From Xanthoparmelia taractica (Eukaryota; Ascomycota; Lecanoromycetes; Lecanorales; Parmeliaceae), in the NCBI GenBank assembly GCA_033085395.1, contig JANQBS010000303.1, positions 1 to 42,429 on the forward strand: a DNA stretch of 42,429 nucleotides, read 5' to 3'. How positions within the stretch are numbered: the stretch's first letter is position 1; every line of letters starts with the position of its first letter. This document shows, in pieces, positions 24,780 to 33,895 of the stretch. The notes below the pieces were generated by a model. The model had not been told where the DNA came from and did no database searches. It worked only from the letters and a program-made list of their open reading frames with translations. A program made the position numbers and the translations under genes.

Positions 24780-26450
24780 TAATCGCTATTAAATAATCTT
24801 AAGATTTAGAATCTATTCTTCGTCTTAGTATTCTTATTTACGCTTAATTTTATTCTTTTTTCATTAATTCGCCTATATTAGATCGTTATTAATACTCTTT
24901 AATAAGACACTAACTATTAAAGCGAAGTTATATACTTTATTAGGTTTTTCTAATAGTGCTTAATTATAATTTTTAATTTTAATTTCTTAAATTAGTTAAT
25001 TAACTTGCTTTACGTTTATTAAAGTAAAAGATATCGAGATTAAGTTATTATTAGACGCTGTGATCATGAATTTAAAGAGCTTAATTGAATTGAATTTCTC
25101 TAATTCTAGTGCTTTAAGTCCTAATTTATTTAAAATAATCTATAACTATATTAAGAATAGCTTGCTTTTCTATTACGTATATTCTATATTCTATTTCGTT
25201 ATAGTATACTTTCTAGTCATTTGAATTAATAGAAGAAAGTTCGTTTTATTTATTATATAATTCTCTTTATATCGTATATTTTCTTCGAGATATCTACGAT
25301 ATATATTCGCTAAAGATTAAAAGAATCTAATATTTAGTAATTAAAGAATATATGTGATATAAGTAGAGAGATATAAAAGAATAATATTATTGCTAATATA
25401 GAATTATATAATCTTTACACTAATATGTGATAAATAATCTTTAAAAATAAGACGATATCGTTCTTTAGGCGTCTTTTAAGTCTACGATATAAAGTATCTA
25501 TAGAAGATTAGTTAAAGACTATATATAAAGAAATAACAAATATATATCTAATAAATCACTTTAGGCTTAAGACGTTATTAATTTAATTATTTTCACTTAT
25601 TATAATACATATATTCTTATTCTCTAAGACCTCGAATTAAGTCTTTATTTAACGCTTTTCTTTAAAGACAACGAATATTAAAAGAAGTCTTTCGTTCGCG
25701 AATATATATTCGATAAGAGAGATTTATTCTCTACTCTTATTCTAGACTTTATACGTCTTTAAGTTATATTTAAAGTATATTACTCTCGCTTTATTAATAG
25801 CATCAAGAGTAGTTTCTTTCTTATTTATATTATACTTATCTTTTATCTAAATATCGTACTTTTAAATCACGAATTTAATAAGTTAAAATCATCGTAATAG
25901 CTTTGCTACATTATAAGTTATAGCACGATCTTTATTTAATAATTAACTAATTCGACTTTATAGATCTTTATAACGTTTTAGAAAGAGAGATATCTAGTTT
26001 TTACCTAATATTCGATAATTTTTCTTATCTTTTAATAATTTATAAGTTATTTATCGAATAAGAGTAACTCTTAAAGATTAATCTTATTCGTAGAGTTATA
26101 AGATCTATAATTTTAAAGCTTGCTTCTTTATAGAACTTAATCGCTACTTATCTTTATATACTTATTAATATGACTAAGTCTTACGATCGATACGACGATT
26201 AAGAATAGTATAAATAAGATTATAATATCTTGTAATTAATCTAATAGCGGGCTTCTTTTTCTAAGAATCTAAGTTATTCTTATAAATTAAAAGAACTTAT
26301 TAATATTTATTAATTATACGATCTAGGCGTATCTATCTAGATAGCTTTTTTAAAGTCTTTAAAGTCTTTAAAATTATTAGTAAAGAAAGAAATATTAAGA
26401 ATTCTTCGCTAGAGTAGAATTATTAATTAATAAGTCTATTCTTTAAACTT
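24780..26450 (+). pseudogene. RIP-disrupted quasi-open frame in the 3.4-kb transposon, product unknown
   Basis: I do not recognise this product. One plus-strand frame (for example the ATG at 25066) can be followed for over 1.5 kb. It is broken almost only by TAA/TAG, with a rare TGA, in the manner of RIPped Gln/Trp codons. Readable runs include RLIYKK-like basic segments, LLLDAVIMNLKSLIELNFSN (about 25042-25101) and KSLKLLVKKEILRILR (about 26365-26411). Beyond 26450 the frame shows dense stops. No HTH, CENP-B or DDE signature was seen. Position makes it the best candidate for the element's transposase; parts of the minus strand are also open, so the strand is not secure. Confidence 0.4.
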
Positions 26451-27162
26451 CTCGATAATTTAATAAATAATCGAATTATATAGTTAAGCTATATACGAAG
26501 ACGTATAAAATCTTTAATGAAAAGATGAAGAAGATCTTAAAATAACTACGGAGTTTAAGCTAACTATCTTTAAAATACGTCCTAAAATCGCTTTTTGTAA
26601 TAGACTAATATAAAGTCTTATTCGATATTTATTCGATCTTTTTATTTAAATTCTTTTCTATACTTCGCGATAAAGAATATAATATTATTATTATTAATTA
26701 TAGCTACGTATAAATATAGTCGAAGTTAAATATATATCTTATTTATCGTTAAAAATATATAGCGATAATATCTAGTAAACGTCGTCGTTAGATCTCTCTA
26801 TCGTAATTATTATTTTTACTATTTAAGTCGGTGCTAAGATACTCTTATTATCTTACTTAATTATTTATTACCCTATTTAAAGCGAGATATATATTATAGT
26901 TAGCGACGAGCGTATACTATAGTGAGTTTAAAGACTTATAATTGCTTATAAACCTCGACGCCGAGACTTTATTTCTCGCTGGTTATTCTTATTTCGACCG
27001 ATATTGTTAGGCCATATAGGTTCAAATAGGGTGAGCCTTCTATGAAGCGCCGCACCCGAACCCATGAGTTATATTTTTAGCTTTATGGTACAATTGAAAA
27101 GCGCCCTCACAGATATTTATATTATACGACCTCACTCTCACATTAGAAGTCATATTCTACGA

Positions 27163-27222
27163 CTATATACGTGCTATATACGTGCTATATACGTGCTATA
27201 TACGTGCTATATACGTGCTATA
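27163..27222 (+). repeat. 11-bp tandem repeat (5 units)
   Basis: Five perfect units of CTATATACGTG plus a partial CTATA. The array lies in the non-RIPped 3' part of the 3.4-kb transposon. Perfect identity and retained TpG show it is recent or escaped mutation. The open frame that crosses it (27064-27279) is an artefact of the repeat. Confidence 0.9.
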
Positions 27223-27600
27223 ACCCTTACGTATAATATAGTAATTCTTATAGCGGTTCGAATTATTAAAAAAAATTAAAATTCGAAAGTCTATTAAGAA
27301 TTAGATTAATAATTATAATATTATAATATTATATTAATACGAATAAAATTAAAATAATAAATTAAATAGTACTTCTAAGAGCAAGTAGATTTTAATTATC
27401 TTATTTAAGTCAAATAAGATAATTTTAATTATTAAATTTTTTTATTATTTTCACGAAATATTATAAAACTTAGTAATTTTTAAACGCACCTAATAATAGT
27501 AAAGATTATTTTACTATATTATACGATCTCGAATAATAATAACGTTCTAATTAAGTAGATTAATAAAAATTAATTAAAAATGTTACCAGTAGCGAACGTA

Positions 27601-27655
27601 GCCCTAACCCTAATGTTGCATATTTCAGGGAGTTGCATATTCCAGGGAATACGTA
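27601..27655 (-). repeat. Right TIR of the 3.4-kb transposon
   Basis: This is the inverse of 24255-24309 with four mismatches. The telomere-like motif appears as CCCTAACCCTAA at 27602-27613. The TA duplication and the rest of Gypsy A's LTR follow. Confidence 0.9.
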
Positions 27656-27756
27656 TAAGGCAAGTGCTTGGCTTGGCTGGCCGACTTAGATAGATTTTTC
27701 CAACTTAGAATAATCAAGGCTTACACCCAACTAACCATACACTCATTGCTATTACA

Positions 27757-27990
27757 TATATTTAGAGAGCAGAGTCGCAGAGTGTCAGGGCTATGCGGGG
27801 CACCTATCCCCCATACCACTGCGCTATAGAGCCAAAAAGTCACCGGGGTGTTGCCGCTTATTGCGTAATCACCCCTGTTTGAATATATATGCTAAGGACC
27901 CTTCGGGTCTTACAACTATTTTCCTTCTTAGAATCGCTCGCCCCGAGCGACTACTCGTACGTGCAAAAGAATACTAGTAGATGCGTCTTT
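27757..27990. other. GC-rich, non-RIPped segment with hairpins, no gene
   Basis: Composition switches abruptly at the end of Gypsy A. Several hairpins are visible: GGGGTG/CACCCC (27844-27876), GACCC-TTC-GGGTC (27897-27909) and TCGCTC-GCCC-GAGCGA around 27934-27950. I see no intact gene; an open frame at 27889-28077 runs through repeats and is not supported. Confidence 0.6.
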
Positions 27991-27996
27991 CAGAGT

Positions 27997-28211
27997 ACCC
28001 CGCAGGGCTATTCAAGCGACTTAATTGCGCCTTTTAGGGTACCCCGCAGGGCCCCAAGCGACTTGACTTTGCTTTAGGCCCCCCGTAGGGCGGTTCCTAA
28101 GCGCGCGCCTTGCAGGGTACCCCGCAGGGCTACTCAAGCGATTTGCTACTAGAATATCCCGCAGGGCTATTCGAGCGAATAAGATTAACGTCTTTAGAGC
28201 ACCCCGTAGGA
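27997..28211 (+). repeat. Cluster of ACCCCGCAGGG palindromic repeats (6 units)
   Basis: Degenerate tandem units of 37-45 bp, each centred on ACCCCGCAGGG (27997, 28041, 28119) or variants (28080, 28156, 28201). Most are followed by GGCTATTCAAGCGACTT or similar. The core can fold as CCC-GC-GGG. The sequence is GC-rich in an AT-rich surrounding and not RIPped. Function unknown. Confidence 0.8.
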
Positions 28212-28468
28212 TCTTAAGCAGTTAATTATAAAAGTTCTAAGTATATTATGACTATTAATAGTTTTAAATCTAGTTATTTATTTAATTATTAACTTATCTA
28301 AAATTAGCTATATCTTATCGATATTTTACTTTAGCTCGTTATTTAATAAGCTATAAAGATAAGCTTTTATATTCTTTATTCTTCTTTCGATCGCACGATA
28401 TATCTTTTCTATTATCTTAAATATATCGCGCTTATTCGCTTATTACGATTACTCGATTACTTCGATTA
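28212..28468. other. Moderately AT-rich DNA, nothing recognised
   Basis: This links the GC-rich repeat cluster to the candidate TIR element. It is partly RIPped. No frame, hairpin or repeat stands out. Confidence 0.5.
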
Positions 28469-29087
28469 TTATCTACAAATCTAAAAAGTTTATTTCCGCA
28501 CGAATTTCGTAGGGTTCGCACGATTAACACGATTTAGCATATTCAGCCTTATTCGCTCATGTCGGTAAAATTTAATCGAGTTAGCAACTACTCGAAAACT
28601 TAGTAAATAGAGTTATTATTAGTACAATTAGCACGATTTAGTAAGGTAATGTTAAATTTTATACGTAAAGTCTCCGAAAGGCCCCGTAGCAATAGCAAGT
28701 ACTTAATAATATACGTTACGCACTGCTTCGAATATTACTTCGGGCATTACCCTCGCGAGAATTTAATCTAAAACTCATGATCTCGGGGTCTATTTCGAGG
28801 TGACGTTAAGAGTCATCGCTATATATCGCTATCGAATCTCATCGTCGATTAAAAAAAAGAAACTTATAGAACTAAATATAGGGCTAAGTCACGTTACTAA
28901 TGCTAATAGTAAGTAGTATTTGCTAACTATACGAATATCGCGTAAGTAGCAAATAAGAGTAACTAACTAAGCGGAATTCGCGCGGATATTTAATGGAGTT
29001 GCTAATTCGACGAAATTCTATATTTCAGCCCTAGTCGCGCGATTAGCAATTTTAAATCCAGTAGAAACTTTTTAGATTTGCAAATAA
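28469..29087. mobile_element. Candidate non-autonomous TIR element (619 bp)
   Basis: The ends are inverted: TTATCTACAAATCTAAAAAG at 28469 and its counterpart ending CTTTTTAGATTTGCAAATAA at 29087, matching at 21 of 23 positions. Both sides are followed by TTA (28466-28468, 29088-29090), which would fit a PIF/Harbinger-type 3-bp TTA duplication, but the AT-rich flanks make this weak. The interior has no recognisable gene and is only lightly RIPped, with many surviving CpA and CpG. Confidence 0.55.
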
Positions 29088-29109
29088 TTATTATTATATT
29101 GATAAACGA

Positions 29110-29820
29110 TTTGCTTTATAACGTGATCGAATAGCTATATACGTATAATAGATTCTCTTTATATTAGATTATTATTTTCTTATAATATTTTCTATTAGAT
29201 TTGTATTTCATCTTGATAATATCTAAATTATCGATAATAATATAGAACTACTTTTTCTTATAATCGAAGATAAGTGTAAATATTAACGCGATATTCGACT
29301 TTATATTATAAAACTTATCGATATAAATTTAATTAAGAGTGAAATTATATTTATAAATATTCTTAATTTTTTCTTTTATATAGACTTTATATAAGTCGAG
29401 CGTTATTAATATTAAGAATCTCTCTTATTTCACTTAAGCTTTATTACTCTCTACGTATTTAAATAATTTTATATTTATAGCGATTAAAGACTTCGCGTTA
29501 ATATTTTAATATTTAATTAAGTTATATATATATAAAACGCGAAGTTATATAATCTTATAATCTTTAAGCTCTATAAGCTTAATTATTTTCGTAAATTAAT
29601 TTATAAATATTTTAATTAAAACGATTATTAGAAAGAATCTTAATTTAAATACTATTTAAGTTATATAGTTAACTTCGTTTTTATATAAATATATAATATC
29701 GAGTATATACATTAAAGAATATATCGTTTTTTTATCTTTACGAAATATTTATAATAAAAGATATTTATCAAAAAAGCGAGAATTTTAAGAGTCTTTAATA
29801 ATAGTAATATCGAAGTATTC
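29110..29820 (+). repeat. Dispersed repeat 'R', copy 2
   Basis: This is the second copy of the repeat seen at 6300-6960, same orientation, from AATAGCTATATACGTATAAT onward. Differences are C/T and G/A changes and small indels. Product and family are not recognised. It ends near the little-mutated island at 29898. Confidence 0.65.
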
Positions 29821-29897
29821 TTTAAGAGCGTTTAATTATAATACGAGTTGTTTCTTAAAGATTTAATTATAAAAAGTATTAATATTTAAAAACTTAT

Positions 29898-30110
29898 TGT
29901 TGGGTATTGAAAAGTTAAGTGAAAGATAATTAATTTCTTCTAACGAAAACTACTACTTAAATATTATTTGCTTCGTTCTTGGCAGGCAGTCACGATCGAT
30001 AGGTACTATTAGATACTATCGATATTAATATGATACTAGTATTAGACAGGTATTATCCGTAATAATCTATCGGGCAACGGGAAAAGTTAGCGCTCTCGCT
30101 AGTCAACGGG
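29898..30110. other. Little-mutated island, possible LTR or element end
   Basis: It begins TGTTGGGTATTGAAAAGTTA, a beginning of the type often seen in LTRs, and keeps many CpA/TpG. It contains GGCAGGCAGTCACGATCGAT and two CAACGGG strings (30074-30081, 30104-30110). No matching copy was found in the window, so solo LTR and element terminus are both open. Confidence 0.35.
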
Positions 30111-32439
30111 AATTCTTTAAGTCTATATTAAACTTAATTATATTCCTTTTTAATATAAATTAAATATTATACTTAATCTCTTATTTTAATATCGTTTTAA
30201 TATCTCTTATTATTCGCGATATATTTTACGAAATATCGGCTTAATAATTCATATAATAGCGCATAGCTCGAGAATTAATACGATTATCGAATAGTAATTT
30301 AGTTATTACTCGAGATCTTAGAAATTTAAACTTAAATACGTCTAATAATAGTGTAATAAATATAAGTATAGATAAAGTAGACGCTAATATTAATCGTGTT
30401 CGAGTTAAGGAAATAGATTAGTTAATATTATTATCGCTACTAAAATTTAACGAGTCGGATAATTAATAATTCGAATCGGGTTTTCTAATATCGTTAAGCC
30501 CGATATTTTCTTCTATCTATAATTTAACGCGATTATCGATACGAGAGATCTTTTATTTTTAAAAGTTCTTATTATTACTAAAAAGTCGTTTTACTAAAGC
30601 TAAAAGATATACGCGTAGCTTTATCGCAATATTATTATTCTTTTATAAGATATTCTTAATATCTTTTAATAGCGTAGTAACGAATTAAAGTACTTTAGTA
30701 TATCTATTCTTATTCTTCTTAATTAGACTTTCGATTTATATTACACTCATAGACTAAAAGATTACTTTAACTATATAATATAGCTTGCTTAGAAACTATT
30801 TCGTGATTTAGCGTAGATTCTTAATATATATAATAAGAAAGATAATTTTATCTTCTACTCTAAATAGATTCTTAATTATTATCTCTAAATTATTATATAT
30901 TATACTTAATTTCTTCTTAATATTCTCGAGCTCTATTTATATCGTAACTAATTACGCTCGAAGCGCTCTTAATTATAATAATTCTATCTTTATAATAGAT
31001 TAACGTAATTATTATCGTAGCGAATTAAGTTCTTCTAGATTAGAGAAGATAAATTATCAACGATATCGTTTTTTTAGTTAATTATAAAGTTATTTATATA
31101 TAAGATCGAACTTAGCTTAGCGAAGAAGAGAGTAAGGCTTTCTTCGAAGAAGATAGCGAATTTATTTATTTTAAAGATTCGCGCTTTTTTATTAAAGTAT
31201 ATCTCGCTTAAATTATCGATTAATTAAGATTTAAATAAAGATTATCTTATATTATATAAGCGTCGAATATTAAGTAAGATATTAATAGAGATCGACTCGA
31301 TCTTCGTATCGAATTAATAAAGCTAACGCTTTGAAATAATAGTGATTTTATTTAATATCTATATAGCTACTAAATTAAAGATAAAATCTATTTTCTTGAA
31401 CTTAAGTATATCGTATACAATCTAAGCTCTTTTCGTTATTACGATAATGTTATACTCTAAGATCTAGTTTTCGTATAGTAAACTCGCTCTTAGCTCGTAG
31501 TTTTTATATTTATAAGCCTTAATATTCGCCAGAATTAAGGGAAATTCTTTCGCTACTTCTTTATTTTTATATATTTAATAAACTTCGAAGATTACTTAAT
31601 AGCGCAGTAGATTATTCTAGTCGCTTCTTATCTTTTCTATCTAACTCTTATTAATATAATTAATATATAAGTTTTTCGTAGAGAATATAATAGAGTATAA
31701 TCTCGCTCTTTTAGCGTCGCTTATTTTCGAGCTTATAATCTTAGCTATTTACGTATTACTTAAATTTATTCTTTTTAAGAGATAGAGCGATTTATAATTT
31801 TTAGATAGTTTTGTAATAGTAATAAGCTCGTTTTAATAATATTATTTATTCTAAGATAATTCTTATTTTTAGCGTCTATTAGATATAAATTTTATTTCTA
31901 AAGATACGATTATAATAGATTATCTACTAATTCTTTCTTAAAGATTATTCTTTTTATTATTATCTTTATTTTCAAAACTAATTAGCGTAAAAGATATATT
32001 AAAATATTATAATTTAAGCGTAAAAGTAATATTTAGCGAGTGAAATTTATATAAATAATCTAAAGAAAGTAAGATTAAAAGAAAAGAATAGAAAGATTAA
32101 CGAAAGTATAAGTTATAAGAGATATAGAATTATAAGAAGTAAGTAAATTATAGAAAGCGAGATAATTTATAATAGATTAAGAAGTAAGATAAATTAAAAA
32201 AAGTGTAAGAGTTATAGAAGCGTTGTTATAGCTAAATTGTAAGAAGTAAAATAACCTATCGTAGTTAAGTTAAAGAAGTAAGATAAATATGAGTTATAAG
32301 TTATAAGATATATATTACGTAAAATTAGTAAATTTTACTAATAAATTTAAGTAGTAATATTAAATTAAAGCTATTATATAGTAGTTCTTTAATAATAATA
32401 AAGCTATTTTCGCTTTCTTTATTATTTAACTTAACGGCG
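30111..32439 (+). other. RIPped DNA with a long quasi-open plus-strand frame, product unknown
   Basis: From about 30308 to 31100 one plus-strand frame reads on with almost only TAA/TAG interruptions. It includes runs such as IISKLLYIILNFFLIFSSS near 30871-30927. A shift of frame is needed beyond about 31120, where an acidic run (SEEESKAFFEEDSEF) appears in another frame. I cannot name a domain. From 32010 to 32340 the DNA is A/G-rich and repetitive in character (AAGTAAG, AGATAA), with no frame. Confidence 0.35.
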
Positions 32440-33895
32440 TCTCGCTAGCTAGTTAAGTCTAATATTATAACGAAGCGATAAAACGATAGCGTTAGAGTCG
32501 TTCGCTGGGAGAGTCATGAATAGATTAATTGCTGCGAAAGCTATAGATATATTGTAATCTAATTCGTGTCTCGTAGTCCTTCGAGATCTTTCTCATTATC
32601 GTTTTACTAATAAAGTAGCGAGATTTTTTTTAAATAATTATATTCGTCGATACGCGACGTTAATAAATACGTTATAGCCTCGCGATATTAAGAATATTTC
32701 TTGCAAATTTCTCGATATTTTTTTAAAGCGTCTTAAAGATTATTAATAAAGTATTATATATTATATTATTCTTCTTAATCGCTTTTTATAATAGACGATA
32801 GCTTTAGCTCGTATATAAGATAACTCACTCGACGCTTAATAGTGAAAGATTTAATATATTAAATCGATAACTTTCTATTTAATAGCTCGAGTATAGAGTA
32901 ATTATTATTTAAACGTAGATAAATCCTCTTTCTTAATGTAATATTAATATAACGCGTATCGTAATAGTATTTAATTATTGCGTTAACTTAAGCGATAAAC
33001 TTCTCGATCTTTTCTCGCATTATTACTCGAAGCTAAGAGAAATTCTTCGAAGAAAGATCGATTAGTAATCCTAAAGCGTCGTTAATACGGAATTCGTATA
33101 CGATCTTATTTAATATCGCGTTAATAAAAGTATTTTATGAATTATTTAGATTAGTCTATATATAAGATAGAGTATTAATAAAGTTCTCGTTTGAGTTTGC
33201 GATTAAGTAATAGCGTAAAGCGATTTTTATCGTCTAATTAATTTATTTTAATTATTTATCTATTTAGAAATAATATATTATAAAGGTTAATATTTTAATA
33301 CTTAATTTAATAATAGTATTTTTTAGAAGTCTAATATAAACTTGCTATCTCGATCGAAGATAATCGCTTAAGATACTTCTTAGTCGTATCTTATTATAGG
33401 AATAAAAAAGATATTGACTTACTCTACAGTACTTTAAATATTCTTTTCGAGAATAATTAATAGCTTTCTATTAAACTTATATATAATAATAAGAATAATG
33501 TTATAGACGTTTCTTCGTATAAGAGATAGAGCGATAATAAAGTTTATTTCTATTATATAAAAAGATATCAATAGAGAAGTAATTAGACGTAGCGATTCGT
33601 ATAATAAATATCTCTTCGTTTAATTAACTTAATATTTTAAATAATAATAAATATATTTTTATAGTCGTCGAGATAGCTTTTATAGATATAAGAAGCTCGC
33701 GATACGATCGTATATATAATAAAATTTACTCTAATTATAATAATTATATATTAACTTAAAAACTTTCTTATAAAGAGTCTTAAATATATATAGTTATTTC
33801 TTATTATTAATTTCGTTCGTAAAATAGATAAGCTCGTTGCGAAGTTTGAATTATAATTTTTCTAATTGCTATTCTAAGTCTTATTTATTAATAAA
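32440..33895 (-). pseudogene. pol: Ty3/Gypsy element C: integrase remnant on the minus strand
   Basis: Read on the minus strand, from high to low coordinate. First comes a linker (ELIYFTNEINNKK). The integrase zinc-finger segment has both CxxC cysteines mutated to Tyr. Next is the catalytic core start, where FYTIEIDFI reads FYIIEINFI (Asp to Asn). The second catalytic Asp is kept in ILSD at about 33363. The expected HPQTDGQ region is scrambled by RIP, with INQTIK and ALRYYLIANSNEN following. The C-terminal part includes NEIVYEFRINDALGLL, close to the fungal Gypsy NEIVYGFR signature. Sequence upstream (33960-34480) is a poor match to RNase H. No RT was recognised and no LTR pair was found, so this is probably a fragment. 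It is a different lineage from A and B. Confidence 0.75.

Larger units (their letters stand above)
24255..27655 (+). mobile_element. TA-flanked DNA transposon with telomere-like TIRs (3.4 kb)
   Basis: The element starts TACGTATTCCCTG and ends CAGGGAATACGTA, with TA duplicated on both sides (24253-24254, 27656-27657). A TA target duplication is the hallmark of the Tc1/mariner superfamily, which includes the fungal pogo/Fot1 group. At 3401 bp it is longer than typical pogo-like elements (about 2 kb), so it may be an unusual member or carry extra sequence. The interior is RIPped up to about 26900. From about 26950 to 27280 it is much less mutated. A transposase could not be confirmed: I found no DDE/D motif. 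Strand is arbitrary. Confidence 0.85.
9647..27756 (+). mobile_element. Ty3/Gypsy LTR retrotransposon A (split by three insertions)
   Basis: Outer LTRs are at 9647-9787 and 24213-27756; the latter is interrupted at 24255-27655. With insertions removed both LTRs are 141 bp. The interior is in four pieces: leader and 5' gag up to 11292, the rest of gag 11568-12169, then protease to chromodomain 19834-24212. Gypsy B occupies 12170-19833 with a 5-bp duplication. The domain order (protease, RT, RNase H, integrase, chromodomain) is that of fungal chromoviral Ty3/Gypsy elements. The candidate target duplication is TCTAT (9642-9646) against TATAT (27757-27761), a 4/5 match. The element is dead: RIP stops plus frameshifts between RT and integrase. 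Confidence 0.88.
24213..27756 (+). repeat. Gypsy A 3' LTR, interrupted by a TA-flanked transposon
   Basis: The LTR begins TGTCACGAAACGCACTTGCC at 24213 and stops at GGCTA (24254). It resumes with TAAGGCAAGTGCTTGGC after 27655 and ends CTATTACA at 27756. The two parts (42 + 99 bp, counting TA once) make 141 bp, the same as the 5' LTR. The undisturbed site in other LTRs reads GGCTAAGGC. Confidence 0.92.

Noticed and set aside
24780..26450. A Starship-type tyrosine recombinase (DUF3435) or another named transposase in the 3.4-kb element.
   Set aside because: I could not find the conserved recombinase motifs or a DDE signature in the readable runs; naming a family would be guesswork.
27064..27279. 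Plus-strand open frame of 71 codons.
   Set aside because: About a quarter of it is the 11-bp tandem array; no domain and no family resemblance.
24297..27613. True internal telomere (interstitial telomeric repeat) or chromosome-end fusion.
   Set aside because: Only two TTAGGG units at each place, symmetrically within the inverted termini of a transposon with a TA duplication.
27772..27838. Possible tRNA or tRNA-derived SINE on the minus strand (TAGCGCAGTGG, a perfect A-box match).
   Set aside because: No B box (GGTTCRANTCC-like) follows at the right distance and no cloverleaf can be drawn.
27889..28077. Plus-strand open frame of 62 codons in the GC-rich cluster.
   Set aside because: It runs through degenerate palindromic repeats, has no recognisable domain, and openness follows from GC richness.
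27997..28211. CRISPR array.
   Set aside because: Units are degenerate, spacing is irregular, the repeat core is only 11 bp, and the context is fungal nuclear DNA.
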